This document shows positions 14,418 to 20,803 of a DNA stretch of 20,803 nt, one piece after another. The DNA is from Alphaproteobacteria bacterium (lineage in GTDB: Bacteria; Pseudomonadota; Alphaproteobacteria; CACIAM-22H2), in NCBI GenBank assembly GCA_016869915.1, contig VGDA01000015.1:1-20803 (forward strand), given 5' to 3'. The notes under the pieces were generated by a model that saw only the letters and a program-made list of their open reading frames with translations, did no database searches and was not told the origin of the DNA. Numbering within the stretch: the stretch's first letter is position 1; every line of letters begins with the position of its first letter. The position numbers and the translations under genes were made by a program.

Positions 14418-14837
14418 ATGCCAGCCAATGCCGTAGACGCCGCCGCCCTCGAGGCCATCCTCCTCGCCGCGCCCTTCCACCGCTGGCTCGGCCTGCGCCT
14501 TTCCTCGCTGGACGAGGATGGCGTCGAGATCGCGATGCCGTGGCGCGAGGAGTTCGTCGCCGACCCGGCGATCGGCTACACGCATGGCGGCATCCTCGCG
14601 GCGCTGATCGACCTGACGGCCGACTTCGCCGTCGCGGCCAAGCTCGGCCGCGGCGTGCCGACGGTCGACATGCGCGTCGACTACCACCGCGCCGCGCTCT
14701 CCGGCGAGGCGCTGGTCGGGCGCGGCCGGATCATCCGCATGGGGCGCACGCTGGCGACGGCGGAGGCGACGATCCATCGCGCCGACGGCACGCTGATCGC
14801 ATCCGGCCGCGGCGTCTACCTGACGGCCACGCCATGA
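14418..14837 (+). CDS. PaaI-type hotdog-fold thioesterase
   Basis: A 139-aa single hotdog domain that would hydrolyse acyl- or aryl-acyl-CoA thioesters. The central helix motif is GYTHGGILAALIDLTADF (53-70), with HGG at 56-58 and an acidic residue, Asp65, in the position typical of PaaI/YigI-like thioesterases. Strands such as PTVDMRVDYHR and GEALVGRGRIIRMGRTLATAEA follow. The ATG at 14418 is chosen over an upstream in-frame TTG at 14400 because homologues start near here; the ribosome site is weak. The stop overlaps the start of the SDR gene (ATGA), so both belong to one unit. Confidence 0.86.
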   Translation: MPANAVDAAALEAILLAAPFHRWLGLRLSSLDEDGVEIAMPWREEFVADPAIGYTHGGILAALIDLTADFAVAAKLGRGVPTVDMRVDYHRAALSGEALVGRGRIIRMGRTLATAEATIHRADGTLIASGRGVYLTATP

Positions 14838-15637
14838 CCGCGGGGCGCGTCGCGCCGGAGGCCCCGGTGGACTGGGGCCGCTGGGCGGGCTGGCTCGCCG
14901 GCAGGCGCGTGCTCGTCACCGGCGCCAGCCGCGGCATCGGGCGCGCGCTCGCCGAGGCGTCGGCGCGCGCGGGCGCGGACGTCGCGCTCTTCGCCACCAG
15001 CGTCGCGAAGCTGGAGCCGGTCGCCGCCGAGCTCGCGGCGCATGGCGGCCGCGTTTCCTGCCACGCCGCCGATGCCGCCGACCCCGCGGCCTTCGCCGCC
15101 GCGATCGCCGCGGCGGAGACGGAATTCGGCGGCATCGACGTGCTCGTGAACAACGCGGGCTCCGCCGTGCGCGGAGAGGTGCTCGCGCTCGACCTCGCGG
15201 CCTTCCATCGCCTGCTCGCGATAAACGTCGTCGCCTGCGCGGCCACAGCCCAGGCCGTCGTGCCGGGGATGATCGCGCGGCGCTGGGGCCGCGTGGTCAA
15301 CGTCTCCTCGGTCTATGCCCGCGTGCCCTGCCGGAACCTCAACGCCTACGCCATCTCCAAGGCGGCGCTCGAGATGCTGACGCGCGGCATGGCGCTGGAA
15401 TGGGCGGGCACCGGCGTCACGGCCAACGCGATCGGCCCGGCGCAGGTGCTGACGGACCTGTCGCGGCCGAGCTGGGACGATCCCGCGCGCCGCGCGCAGG
15501 TGATCGCGCAGATACCGCAGGGGCGATGGGCGACGACCGACGAGCTCGTCGGCCCGTTCATGCTGCTGGCCTCCGACGCCTCGGCGATGACGACGGGGCA
15601 GACGCTCTTCGTCGATGGCGGCCGGCTGCTGCTCTGA
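14834..15637 (+). CDS. SDR family NAD(P)-dependent oxidoreductase
   Basis: A 267-aa classical short-chain dehydrogenase/reductase. The cofactor loop TGASRGIG is at 29-36, NNAG at 106-109, the catalytic Ser in VNVSS (155-159), and Tyr172-x-x-x-Lys176 in AYAISKAAL. The C-terminal GQTLFVDGGRLLL is the usual end of the fold. The length fits 3-oxoacyl reductases and gluconate 5-dehydrogenase-like enzymes; the substrate cannot be told. The first ~20 residues are an extension rich in Trp (DWGRWAGWLAG) just before the fold begins. It overlaps the thioesterase gene by four bases and converges on the MDR gene 15 bases downstream. Confidence 0.9.
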   Translation: MTAGRVAPEAPVDWGRWAGWLAGRRVLVTGASRGIGRALAEASARAGADVALFATSVAKLEPVAAELAAHGGRVSCHAADAADPAAFAAAIAAAETEFGGIDVLVNNAGSAVRGEVLALDLAAFHRLLAINVVACAATAQAVVPGMIARRWGRVVNVSSVYARVPCRNLNAYAISKAALEMLTRGMALEWAGTGVTANAIGPAQVLTDLSRPSWDDPARRAQVIAQIPQGRWATTDELVGPFMLLASDASAMTTGQTLFVDGGRLLL

Positions 15638-15652
15638 AGCCGCGCGTCGGCG

Positions 15653-16660
15653 TCAGGTGGTGAGCACGGCCTTGCCGAAGACGCGCCGCTCGACGAGGTC
15701 GGAGTAGCTCTCCACGAAGCGCTCGAGCGGCCGCACCGAGTCGATGATCGGCTTCATGCGCCCGTCGCTCGCCATCGCGAGCAGCGTGCCGAGGTCCTCC
15801 ATCGACCAGCCGTTGGAGCCGACGATCTCGTACTCGAAGGACCATAGGTAGCGGATGTCCTCGGGCGGCGCGTAGCCGTTGGTCGCGCCACAGGTCAGCA
15901 TGCGCCCGCCGCGCTTGAGCACGCGATAGGCCCTGGTCCAGTCCTCGCCGCCGACGAAGTTGACGACCACGTCGACGCCGCCGCTCTCGCCATGGACGCG
16001 CGGCTTGCCGTAGCGCTCGACGGCCTGCTTCGCCCAGTCGCCCCCGGCCGAGACGATCACGTCGTCCGCGCCGATGCCGCGCAGCTTCTCGGCCTTCGCG
16101 GCGGAGGACGTCACCGCGACGACGCGGCAGCCCAGCAGCTTGGCGAGCTGCACGCAGCACGTGCCGACGCCGCCGGTCGCGCCGAGCACCAGCACGCTCT
16201 CGCCGCGGCGCACGCGCCCGCGCGTCACCATCATGCGCAGCGCCGTGCCGTAGGCCACGGGCAGCGCCGCGGCCTCCTCGAAGGAGACCTCGTCGGGGAC
16301 GCGCAGCAGGTGCGTCGACGGGACGCTCACCAGCTCGCAGGCGCCGCCGCGCGCGGTCTCGCCCATCATGCCGCGGCCGACGATGTAGGGGTTGACCAGC
16401 ACGCGCTGGCCCTTCTTCCAGAGGCCGCCCTCGGCGCCCTCGCCGAAGCCCGCGACCTCGCCCGCGATGTCGCCGCCCGGCACGTGCGGCATCGGCGTCT
16501 TCAGGCCGGGGATGCCGGCGAGGATCATCGGGTCGAAGCCGTTGAGCGCGACGGCGCGCACGCGCACCAGCACGTCGCCCGGCGGCGGGATGGGATCGTC
16601 GAGCGTGGCGAGGGCGATGTTCTCCGGCCCGCCATGGGCCCTGTAGACGACGGCTTTCAT
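15653..16660 (-). CDS. MDR-type alcohol dehydrogenase/quinone oxidoreductase, zinc ligands absent
   Basis: A 335-aa medium-chain dehydrogenase/reductase. The N-terminal GroES-like domain reads VVYRAHGGPENIAL, LVRVRAVALNGFD and PGGDIAGEVAGFGEG. The Rossmann part has VLVLGATGGVGTCCVQLAKLLGC (156-178). The catalytic-zinc Cys of true alcohol dehydrogenases is replaced in NGFDPM, and the four-Cys structural zinc lobe is missing, so I expect a zinc-independent quinone-oxidoreductase-like or enoyl reductase-like enzyme using NADPH. It begins 25 bases after dctM with a GGGGAG site, so it is probably the last gene of the TRAP operon, suggesting it acts on the imported compound. Confidence 0.87.
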   Translation of the reverse strand: MKAVVYRAHGGPENIALATLDDPIPPPGDVLVRVRAVALNGFDPMILAGIPGLKTPMPHVPGGDIAGEVAGFGEGAEGGLWKKGQRVLVNPYIVGRGMMGETARGGACELVSVPSTHLLRVPDEVSFEEAAALPVAYGTALRMMVTRGRVRRGESVLVLGATGGVGTCCVQLAKLLGCRVVAVTSSAAKAEKLRGIGADDVIVSAGGDWAKQAVERYGKPRVHGESGGVDVVVNFVGGEDWTRAYRVLKRGGRMLTCGATNGYAPPEDIRYLWSFEYEIVGSNGWSMEDLGTLLAMASDGRMKPIIDSVRPLERFVESYSDLVERRVFGKAVLTT

Positions 16661-16685
16661 GGCCCGCTCCCCGGGTTCGCTGGTG

Positions 16686-18014
16686 TCAGAAGGCGCGGGT
16701 GACCGTCGGCAGCCAGGTGGCCGTCCACGGCATCGCCAGCACGACGAGCAGGGTCAGGACCTGGCACGCCACGAAGGGCACGATGCCGAGATACATGTCC
16801 CTGTACGTCACCTCGGGCGGCGCGATCCCGCGCAGGTAGAAGATCGAGGGCGCCATCGGCGGGGTCAGGTACGAGGTCTGGATGACCACCACGGCCATCA
16901 CGCCGACCCAGAGCTTGTCGACGCCGAACTTGTTGAGCAGCGGCTCGAAGATCGGCGCCGTCACCAGCACGATCGACACCCAGTCGAGGATGAAGCCGCC
17001 GAGGAAGATGAGGAACAGGTAGAGCGCCGTCACGCCCGCCGCGCCGAGCGACCACATGTCGACCAGGCCGTTGACCATGCGCGCGCCGCCGGTGGTCAGG
17101 AAGATCGAGGTGAACATCGTGCCGCCGAGCACGATCATCATGATCATCGCGTTGATCGTCAGCGTGGTGCGCAACGCGTCGAAGAGCAGCTTCCAGGTGA
17201 AGCGCCCGTAGAGCATCGTCAGCAGGATCGTGCCGAGCGCGCCGACGCCCGCCGCCTCGGTCGGCGAGGCGATGCCGGCGGTGATCGAGCCCACGACGGA
17301 CAGGATCAGGAGCGTCGCCGGCACGAGGGCCGTCGCGAGCAGCTTCAGCTTCTGCGCCGTCGTCATGGCGATCTCGTCGTCCGGGACCGGCGGGCCGTCC
17401 TGCGGCCGGATCTGCGTGTGCAGGATGATGTACCCGAGGAACAGCGCCACCATGATTCCGCCGGGCACCAGCACGCCGACGAGGAGGTCGCCGATCGGGA
17501 TGCGTGCCTGCGCGGCGTAGATGACGACGACGATCGAGGGCGGGATCATCGTGCCCAGCGAGCCGCCGGCGCAGATCGTCCCGGAGATCAGCGCCGGGTG
17601 GTAGCGGTACTTGAGCATCGCGGGCATCGCCATGAGCCCGACCAGCACCTCGACCGCGCCGACGATCCCCGTGCCCGCGGCGAAGATCGCGCACATCGTG
17701 ATCGTCGCCAGCGCGAGCCCGCCGCGGAACCGGCCCAGCCACACGCGCATCGCCTCGAAGAGCTTCTCCGCGATGCCCGAGCGTTCCAGCATCGAGCCCA
17801 TGAAGACGAAGAGCGGGATCGCGACGAGGATGTAGTTCGACGTCACCGACCATGTGAAGCGGAAGAGCTGCAGGCCGATCAGGTCGCCGCTGGCCCAGAA
17901 GCCGAAGGCGAAGGCGATGCCGATCAGCGCGGCGGCGACGGGGACGCCCATGAAGACCAGCGCGAAGAGCGCCGGGAACATCAGGGCCGGCGCGTAGGCG
18001 GCGAAGGCGCTCAT
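16686..18014 (-). CDS. dctM: TRAP transporter large permease (DctM type)
   Basis: The 442-aa polytopic inner-membrane subunit (roughly 12 or more hydrophobic segments) forms the transport channel of a tripartite ATP-independent periplasmic transporter, driven by ion gradients. DctM-family features include ALFALVFMGVPVAAALIG at the start, IPLFVFMGSMLERSGIAEKLFEA, GGSLGTMIPPSIVVVIYA, a large loop around residues 240-270 with ASPTEAAGVGALG, and the C-terminal GVMAVVVIQTSYLTPPMAPS. It starts seven bases after the dctQ stop, without a clear ribosome site, so translation is probably coupled. The symbol denotes family, not substrate. Confidence 0.94.
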   Translation of the reverse strand: MSAFAAYAPALMFPALFALVFMGVPVAAALIGIAFAFGFWASGDLIGLQLFRFTWSVTSNYILVAIPLFVFMGSMLERSGIAEKLFEAMRVWLGRFRGGLALATITMCAIFAAGTGIVGAVEVLVGLMAMPAMLKYRYHPALISGTICAGGSLGTMIPPSIVVVIYAAQARIPIGDLLVGVLVPGGIMVALFLGYIILHTQIRPQDGPPVPDDEIAMTTAQKLKLLATALVPATLLILSVVGSITAGIASPTEAAGVGALGTILLTMLYGRFTWKLLFDALRTTLTINAMIMMIVLGGTMFTSIFLTTGGARMVNGLVDMWSLGAAGVTALYLFLIFLGGFILDWVSIVLVTAPIFEPLLNKFGVDKLWVGVMAVVVIQTSYLTPPMAPSIFYLRGIAPPEVTYRDMYLGIVPFVACQVLTLLVVLAMPWTATWLPTVTRAF

Positions 18015-18021
18015 GGCGTCG

Positions 18022-18534
18022 TCAATCCCGTCGGATGAGCGTCGAGGTGCCGCGCGCGTGCCGGATCGTCTCGGCGAGGACCTGGAGGGCGAAGGAGACG
18101 AAGCCGGTGGCGAGCACGAGGTAGAAGGGCCAGATCAGCGGGGCCCAGGAGCTCATCGGGTCGAGCTCGCCGCTCTCGAAGGCGCGCCACGCTCGCCGGG
18201 CCGCGACCCAGGAGAGCCAGGCCAGGGCCGGCAGCAGGACCACAGCGAAGAAGGTCGCGTTGATCGCGTCCTGCGTGCGCGGCCGGAAGCGCGCGGAGAA
18301 GAAGTCGACGCGGATATGCCCTCCCGTGCGCAGCGTGTAGGCGGTCGCCAGGAGGAAGAGCGCGCCGTTGAGCATGTAGCCGATGTCGGAGCTCCAAAGG
18401 GTCGGCGCGTTGAGCGCGTAGCGCACGAAGACCTCGAAGAGCGTCACCGCGATCAGCCCGAGCAAGGCGGCGATGGCGATCCAGCAGAGCAGCCCGGAGA
18501 TGCGGTCGATGGCCGTGGCGACGCGGTCGATCAT
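18022..18534 (-). CDS. dctQ: TRAP transporter small permease (DctQ type)
   Basis: A 170-aa inner-membrane subunit with four transmembrane helices (about residues 13-35, 50-70, 90-112 and 131-155). DctQ landmarks are VTLFEVFVRYALNAPTLWSSDIG (30-52) and RTGGHIRVDFF (69-79). It partners with the DctM subunit. The ATG at 18534 has no Shine-Dalgarno sequence, and a strong hairpin ends only about 11 bases upstream, so initiation may be weak or controlled. Gene order dctP, dctQ, dctM is standard. Confidence 0.93.
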   Translation of the reverse strand: MIDRVATAIDRISGLLCWIAIAALLGLIAVTLFEVFVRYALNAPTLWSSDIGYMLNGALFLLATAYTLRTGGHIRVDFFSARFRPRTQDAINATFFAVVLLPALAWLSWVAARRAWRAFESGELDPMSSWAPLIWPFYLVLATGFVSFALQVLAETIRHARGTSTLIRRD

Positions 18535-18545
18535 GCGGCGAAGCG

Positions 18546-18579
18546 GACCGGCCGGCGGGCATAGCGCCCCCGGCCGGTC
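18546..18579 (-). promoter_or_regulatory. Strong intergenic hairpin between dctP and dctQ
   Basis: GACCGGCCGG (18546-18555) and CCGGCCGGTC (18570-18579) are perfect inverted repeats. The stem continues inward with GGGC/GCCC after a single bulged C, giving about 14 pairs and a five-base loop (ATAGC). It begins 11 bases after the dctP stop and is not followed by a T-run, so it looks more like an mRNA-stabilising or partial-termination element than an intrinsic terminator. Such elements typically let the binding protein be made in excess over the permease. Confidence 0.7.
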
Positions 18580-18590
18580 GTCCTTTCAGG

Positions 18591-19640
18591 TCACTTGGCG
18601 ATGAAGACCGAGGTCTTGTCCCAGTAGTCGAGGTAGCCGTAGTAGGAATCCGCGAGGCGCTTGAGCCAGGGGTTCTTCTTCTCCTCCTGGCGCTTGACCT
18701 CCTCGTAGACCCACTCGCGCGTGCGGTCGCGGATCGCCTTCTGCAGCTCGGGCGAATACTCGACGATCTCGTTGCCGCCGGCGCGCAGCGTCTCCATCGC
18801 CTTCATGTCCAGCGCCTGCCACTTCAGGAGCGACTCGAAGCTCACGAGGCGACCTGCCGTCTCCATCGCCCTCTTGATGTCGGCCGGCAGCGCGTCGAAG
18901 CGCTCCTGCTTCATCACGGTCTCGAAGGGGAAGCTGGTGACGTGGCTGCCGGGCACCATGATGTACTTGGCGGCGCGCTGCAGGCCGAGGATCAGGTTCT
19001 CCGACGGCGTCGAGAACTCGGCGGCGTCGAGCACCTTGCGCTCGAGCTGGGTGTAGATCTCGCCGACCGGCGCGACCGTGGGGGCGGCGCCGAACTTGTC
19101 CTTGAGGATGCTCGCCCACATGCCGGCGGTGCGGAACTTGACGCCCTTGAGGTCGTCGGCGGTCCGGATCGGCTTGTGCGCGTGGACGATCTCGGTCGGC
19201 CCGACGCCGGCGATGATCGAGTGCATCTTGAGGGAGTCGCGGCGGTACTGCTTCCACAGGTCCTGGCCGCCGCCCTCGTAGAGCCACTGCAGAAGCGCGA
19301 CCGGCGGCATGCCGCCGGGCAGCGCGAGGATCCCGTTCGTCGGGTCGCGGTTGTAGATGTAGATCGAGGGCACGTTGGCGAGGTCCGCGAGCCCGTCGCT
19401 CACCGCGGCGTATTCCTGGAAGGGCGGCGCGATCACGCCCGAGGGCACGACCTCGATCTGAACGCGGCCGTTGGTGAGTTCGGCGACCTTGTCCGCGTAG
19501 GGCTTGGCGAAGACCGTCGTGTAGACGGAATTCTCGTTGGAGATGACGACCATCTTCCAGCGGTAGTTCTGCGCCATCGCCTCGGCGGCGCCGAGCGCGA
19601 CCGCCGCGGAGGCGACGAGGGCGGAGAGCAAGCGCTTCAT
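18591..19640 (-). CDS. dctP: TRAP transporter substrate-binding protein (DctP family)
   Basis: A 349-aa periplasmic binding protein. A Sec signal peptide covers residues 1-23 (cleavage likely at AMA-QN). The DctP fold shows NGRVQIEVVPSGVI (57-70), DGLADLANVPSIYIYN (82-97), the ligand-carboxylate Arg170 in LKGVKFRTAGMW and the hinge region RKVLDAAEFSTPSENL (201-216). The AEFSTPSENLILGLQRAAKYI segment resembles the TakP-type (2-oxo acid) branch, but this is a visual impression. The ATG at 19640 has AAGGAG upstream. It is the first gene of a dctP-dctQ-dctM-MDR unit. The ligand is an organic acid of unknown identity. Confidence 0.93.
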   Translation of the reverse strand: MKRLLSALVASAAVALGAAEAMAQNYRWKMVVISNENSVYTTVFAKPYADKVAELTNGRVQIEVVPSGVIAPPFQEYAAVSDGLADLANVPSIYIYNRDPTNGILALPGGMPPVALLQWLYEGGGQDLWKQYRRDSLKMHSIIAGVGPTEIVHAHKPIRTADDLKGVKFRTAGMWASILKDKFGAAPTVAPVGEIYTQLERKVLDAAEFSTPSENLILGLQRAAKYIMVPGSHVTSFPFETVMKQERFDALPADIKRAMETAGRLVSFESLLKWQALDMKAMETLRAGGNEIVEYSPELQKAIRDRTREWVYEEVKRQEEKKNPWLKRLADSYYGYLDYWDKTSVFIAK

Positions 19641-19680
19641 TGGGACACTCCTTGTGGAAGTTTCCGTTGACCGGGCTGAG

Positions 19681-19711
19681 ACCATAGCATCGCGTCGTCA
19701 GGCATTGGCAA
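19681..19711 (-). promoter_or_regulatory. Candidate promoter of the TRAP operon
   Basis: On the minus strand TTGCCA (19711-19706) precedes TATGGT (19686-19681) by 19 bases, a somewhat long spacing. The leader to the dctP ATG would be about 35 bases. It lies in the 95-base gap after the VOC gene. No terminator with a T-run is seen for the VOC gene. Confidence 0.3.
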
Positions 19712-19735
19712 GCCGGCAAGTCCTGTGGACATGCC

Positions 19736-20575
19736 TCAGCAAAACTTGAAGATCGCCCCGCAGCCCTCGCTCGACGGGAGCGCGACGCAACCGTCGGTGG
19801 CGCGCCGATGCGCCACGCCCGCGCCGGCGAGCAGCGCGGCGGCCGCGTCGCGGTCGCGCACGCGCACGCCGATCTCCGCGCAGAACGGCGCGGACTGCGC
19901 CAGCAGCGGATCCCCGGGGTTCTCCGCCGCGAAGCGCGCGGGCGAGACCAGGCGCAGCGGGCACGTCCCCGTGTCGATCTCGCAGAGGCCGTCCTCGTGG
20001 CGGGCCGGGCCGGGCCAGAGCCAAGCGTAGGCCGCCGCGGCGGCGCGCGGGTCCTCGACGACGATCGTCGCGAAGGCGAGGCCGACCGCGCCGTTGGGAT
20101 GGTCGAGCATGTCCTGCCGCCACACGACGCCCGGCGTGTGGTGCTGGCACGCGAAGGCGGAGACGCCGGGCGTCGCCGCCGCATCGAACTGCGACAGCGT
20201 GAAGCGCGCCTCGACGCGACCCGACGGCAGGTCGACGGGCCGCGCGAAATCCACCACCGGCGAGGCATGCAGCGGCGCGCCGCCATGCTCGGCATGCACG
20301 CGCCGCGCGTCGTCGGTCTTCAGCGCCAGCGCGCCGATGCCTTCGCGCCGCGCAAGGAACTCGGCGTAGCGCGCGGTATGCGGGCCGGGCCGCTCGATCC
20401 CCATCGTCTCGAAATAGGTGGGCTCGCGGAACATCACCGTGTGGTTGCCGGTGCCGAGCACCGGGTGCCCGCCGCGCGGCGTCGGCGCGAAGCCGAGGCG
20501 CCCGATGCGCAGTCGCGCCGCGTCGAGGTCGCGCACGATGATCACGACATGGTCGATGCCACCGATGACGGGCAT
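19736..20575 (-). CDS. VOC family protein (glyoxalase-like)
   Basis: A 279-aa protein of the vicinal-oxygen-chelate superfamily, close in plan to the Glyoxalase_3-like group (IDHVVIIVRDLDAA at 7-20, LGFAPTPRGGHPVLGTGNHTV at 27-47). A second betaalphabeta module (AFATIVVEDPRAAAAAY, 167-183, and AEIGVRVRDRDAAAALL, 233-249) follows. Possible metal ligands are His9 and the Glu or His residues of later strands, but I cannot confirm the site. I start at the ATG at 20575, which has AGGGAG upstream; the frame is open for another 29 residues without family features. It is the first chromosomal gene next to the tRNA fragment and the foreign DNA. Reaction unknown. Confidence 0.85.
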   Translation of the reverse strand: MPVIGGIDHVVIIVRDLDAARLRIGRLGFAPTPRGGHPVLGTGNHTVMFREPTYFETMGIERPGPHTARYAEFLARREGIGALALKTDDARRVHAEHGGAPLHASPVVDFARPVDLPSGRVEARFTLSQFDAAATPGVSAFACQHHTPGVVWRQDMLDHPNGAVGLAFATIVVEDPRAAAAAYAWLWPGPARHEDGLCEIDTGTCPLRLVSPARFAAENPGDPLLAQSAPFCAEIGVRVRDRDAAAALLAGAGVAHRRATDGCVALPSSEGCGAIFKFC

Positions 20576-20597
20576 GCGCGCTCTCCCTGGCAGGTCG

Positions 20598-20620
20598 CGC
20601 GCGGCGGACGGCGCCGCGCG
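20598..20620 (-). other. GC hairpin between the tRNA fragment and the VOC gene
   Basis: CGCGCGGC (20598-20605) and GCCGCGCG (20613-20620) make a perfect 8-bp stem with a seven-base loop. It lies about 54 bases downstream of the tRNA fragment in tRNA orientation and could be the remains of its transcript terminator. No T-run follows, and chance pairing in such GC-rich DNA is possible. Confidence 0.25.
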
Positions 20621-20673
20621 GGGCGCCACCATGGGGTCCGCGCCGATGCCGCGCAAGCGCATGGCGCGCCGCC

Positions 20674-20728
20674 TGGTGCCCCACGCCGGACTTGAACCAG
20701 CACGTCCTCGCGGACAGCAGATTTTGAG
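20674..20728 (-). tRNA. 3' fragment of a tRNA-Leu(CAA) gene (partial, attachment-site remnant)
   Basis: Read on the minus strand this starts at the anticodon loop CTCAAAA (20728-20722, anticodon CAA at 20726-20724). It continues through the 3' anticodon-stem strand TCTGC, a long variable arm with stem GTCC/GGAC, a T-arm GCTGG-TTCAAGT-CCGGC, the acceptor strand GTGGGGC, discriminator A and encoded CCA (ending at 20674). The long variable arm and CAA loop indicate tRNA-Leu. The 5' half is missing: the bases before the loop (GTGTA) do not pair with TCTGC, and no GCCCCAC acceptor strand occurs upstream, where the DNA turns AT-rich. It is therefore not a working tRNA but the kind of displaced tRNA end left by integration. 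Confidence 0.8.
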
Positions 20729-20803
20729 TACACCCGCGGCTATGCGTGACTCATTGTTTTAATTGGTTTTTATTGACTTATTTCGCTATGCTGTGTAGCT
20801 TAC
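20729..20803. mobile_element. Probable edge of an integrated element (AT-rich DNA to the window end)
   Basis: From about 20743 the sequence drops from roughly 70% to about one third G+C, with runs such as TTTTAATTGGTTTTTATTGAC. The change coincides with the broken anticodon stem of the tRNA-Leu fragment, the usual crossover place for tyrosine integrases. By orientation the element lies to the right, and the intact tRNA-Leu should be at its far end. No integrase or other gene of the element is in the window. TTGACT (20773-20778), 17 bases, TAGCTT (20796-20801) could be a rightward promoter, but the -10 is poor. Confidence 0.6.

Noticed and set aside
16659..18038. Long plus-strand frame of 459 codons opposite dctM
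   Set aside because: Composition is Arg/His/Asp-rich without domains; it is the antisense of a clear DctM permease.
20674..20728. A complete, functional tRNA-Leu gene
   Set aside because: The 5' half is absent: no matching acceptor strand or D-arm upstream, and the 5' strand of the anticodon stem does not pair.
20418..20762. Open frame on the plus strand encoding a peptide with HAGLEPARP
   Set aside because: This peptide is the well-known false translation of the 3' end of a tRNA gene; the rest is antisense to the VOC gene.
1..20803. CRISPR array, insertion sequence, phage defence genes or a biosynthetic gene cluster
   Set aside because: No regularly spaced repeats, transposase, nuclease-helicase genes or assembly-line enzymes are visible; the genes are ordinary metabolic and envelope families.

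Overview
The window is GC-rich DNA (by eye about 70% G+C) densely packed with short-spaced genes. Protein families and gene order point to an alphaproteobacterium of the Rhodospirillales/Acetobacterales kind: a UbiK-like protein, lgt, a MidA/NDUFAF7-type methyltransferase and pgeF lie together, YbjN is next to proC, and a phasin and TRAP transporter are present. The organism cannot be named from the sequence alone. Almost everything looks like core or metabolic chromosome. The exception is the last ~130 bases, where a 3' piece of a tRNA-Leu gene meets sharply AT-rich DNA, which looks like the edge of an integrated element lying to the right.

Layout. (1) 1-917: 3' part of an EnvZ-type sensor histidine kinase, convergent with the next group. 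(2) 936-4747, minus strand: ubiK-like protein, YbjN, proC, a YbaK-type deacylase, a TetR-type regulator, a phasin and csaA, probably in three transcription units. (3) 4816-10276, plus strand: a cell-envelope run of hldD, lgt, a MidA-like methyltransferase and pgeF, then a 22-codon micro-ORF, a lipoprotein with two similar domains and an exported DUF1194 (VWA-like) protein. Several junctions are ATGA overlaps, and hldD appears to start from a leaderless promoter. (4) 10332-12694, plus strand: an AMP-forming acyl-CoA ligase and a maleate-isomerase/Asp-Glu racemase family enzyme, a two-gene unit for an unidentified organic acid. (5) 12704-14326, minus strand: a D-amino-acid dehydrogenase and a YciI-like protein. 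(6) 14418-15637, plus strand: a hotdog thioesterase overlapping an SDR oxidoreductase. (7) 15653-19640, minus strand: a TRAP transporter (dctP-dctQ-dctM) followed by an MDR oxidoreductase, with a strong hairpin between dctP and dctQ. (8) 19736-20575, minus strand: a VOC/glyoxalase-like protein. (9) 20674-20803: tRNA-Leu(CAA) 3' fragment and the start of AT-rich foreign DNA.

How it works together. Region 3 contains Lgt, which lipidates prolipoproteins, together with a predicted lipoprotein substrate and an LPS heptose enzyme, so it reads as an envelope-biogenesis unit. Regions 4 to 8 look like a catabolic neighbourhood: uptake of an organic acid by TRAP, CoA activation, isomerisation, redox steps and thioesterase. 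No substrate can be fixed from sequence. I see no CRISPR array, insertion sequence, rRNA gene or complete tRNA gene. No gene-free stretch exceeds 300 bases.
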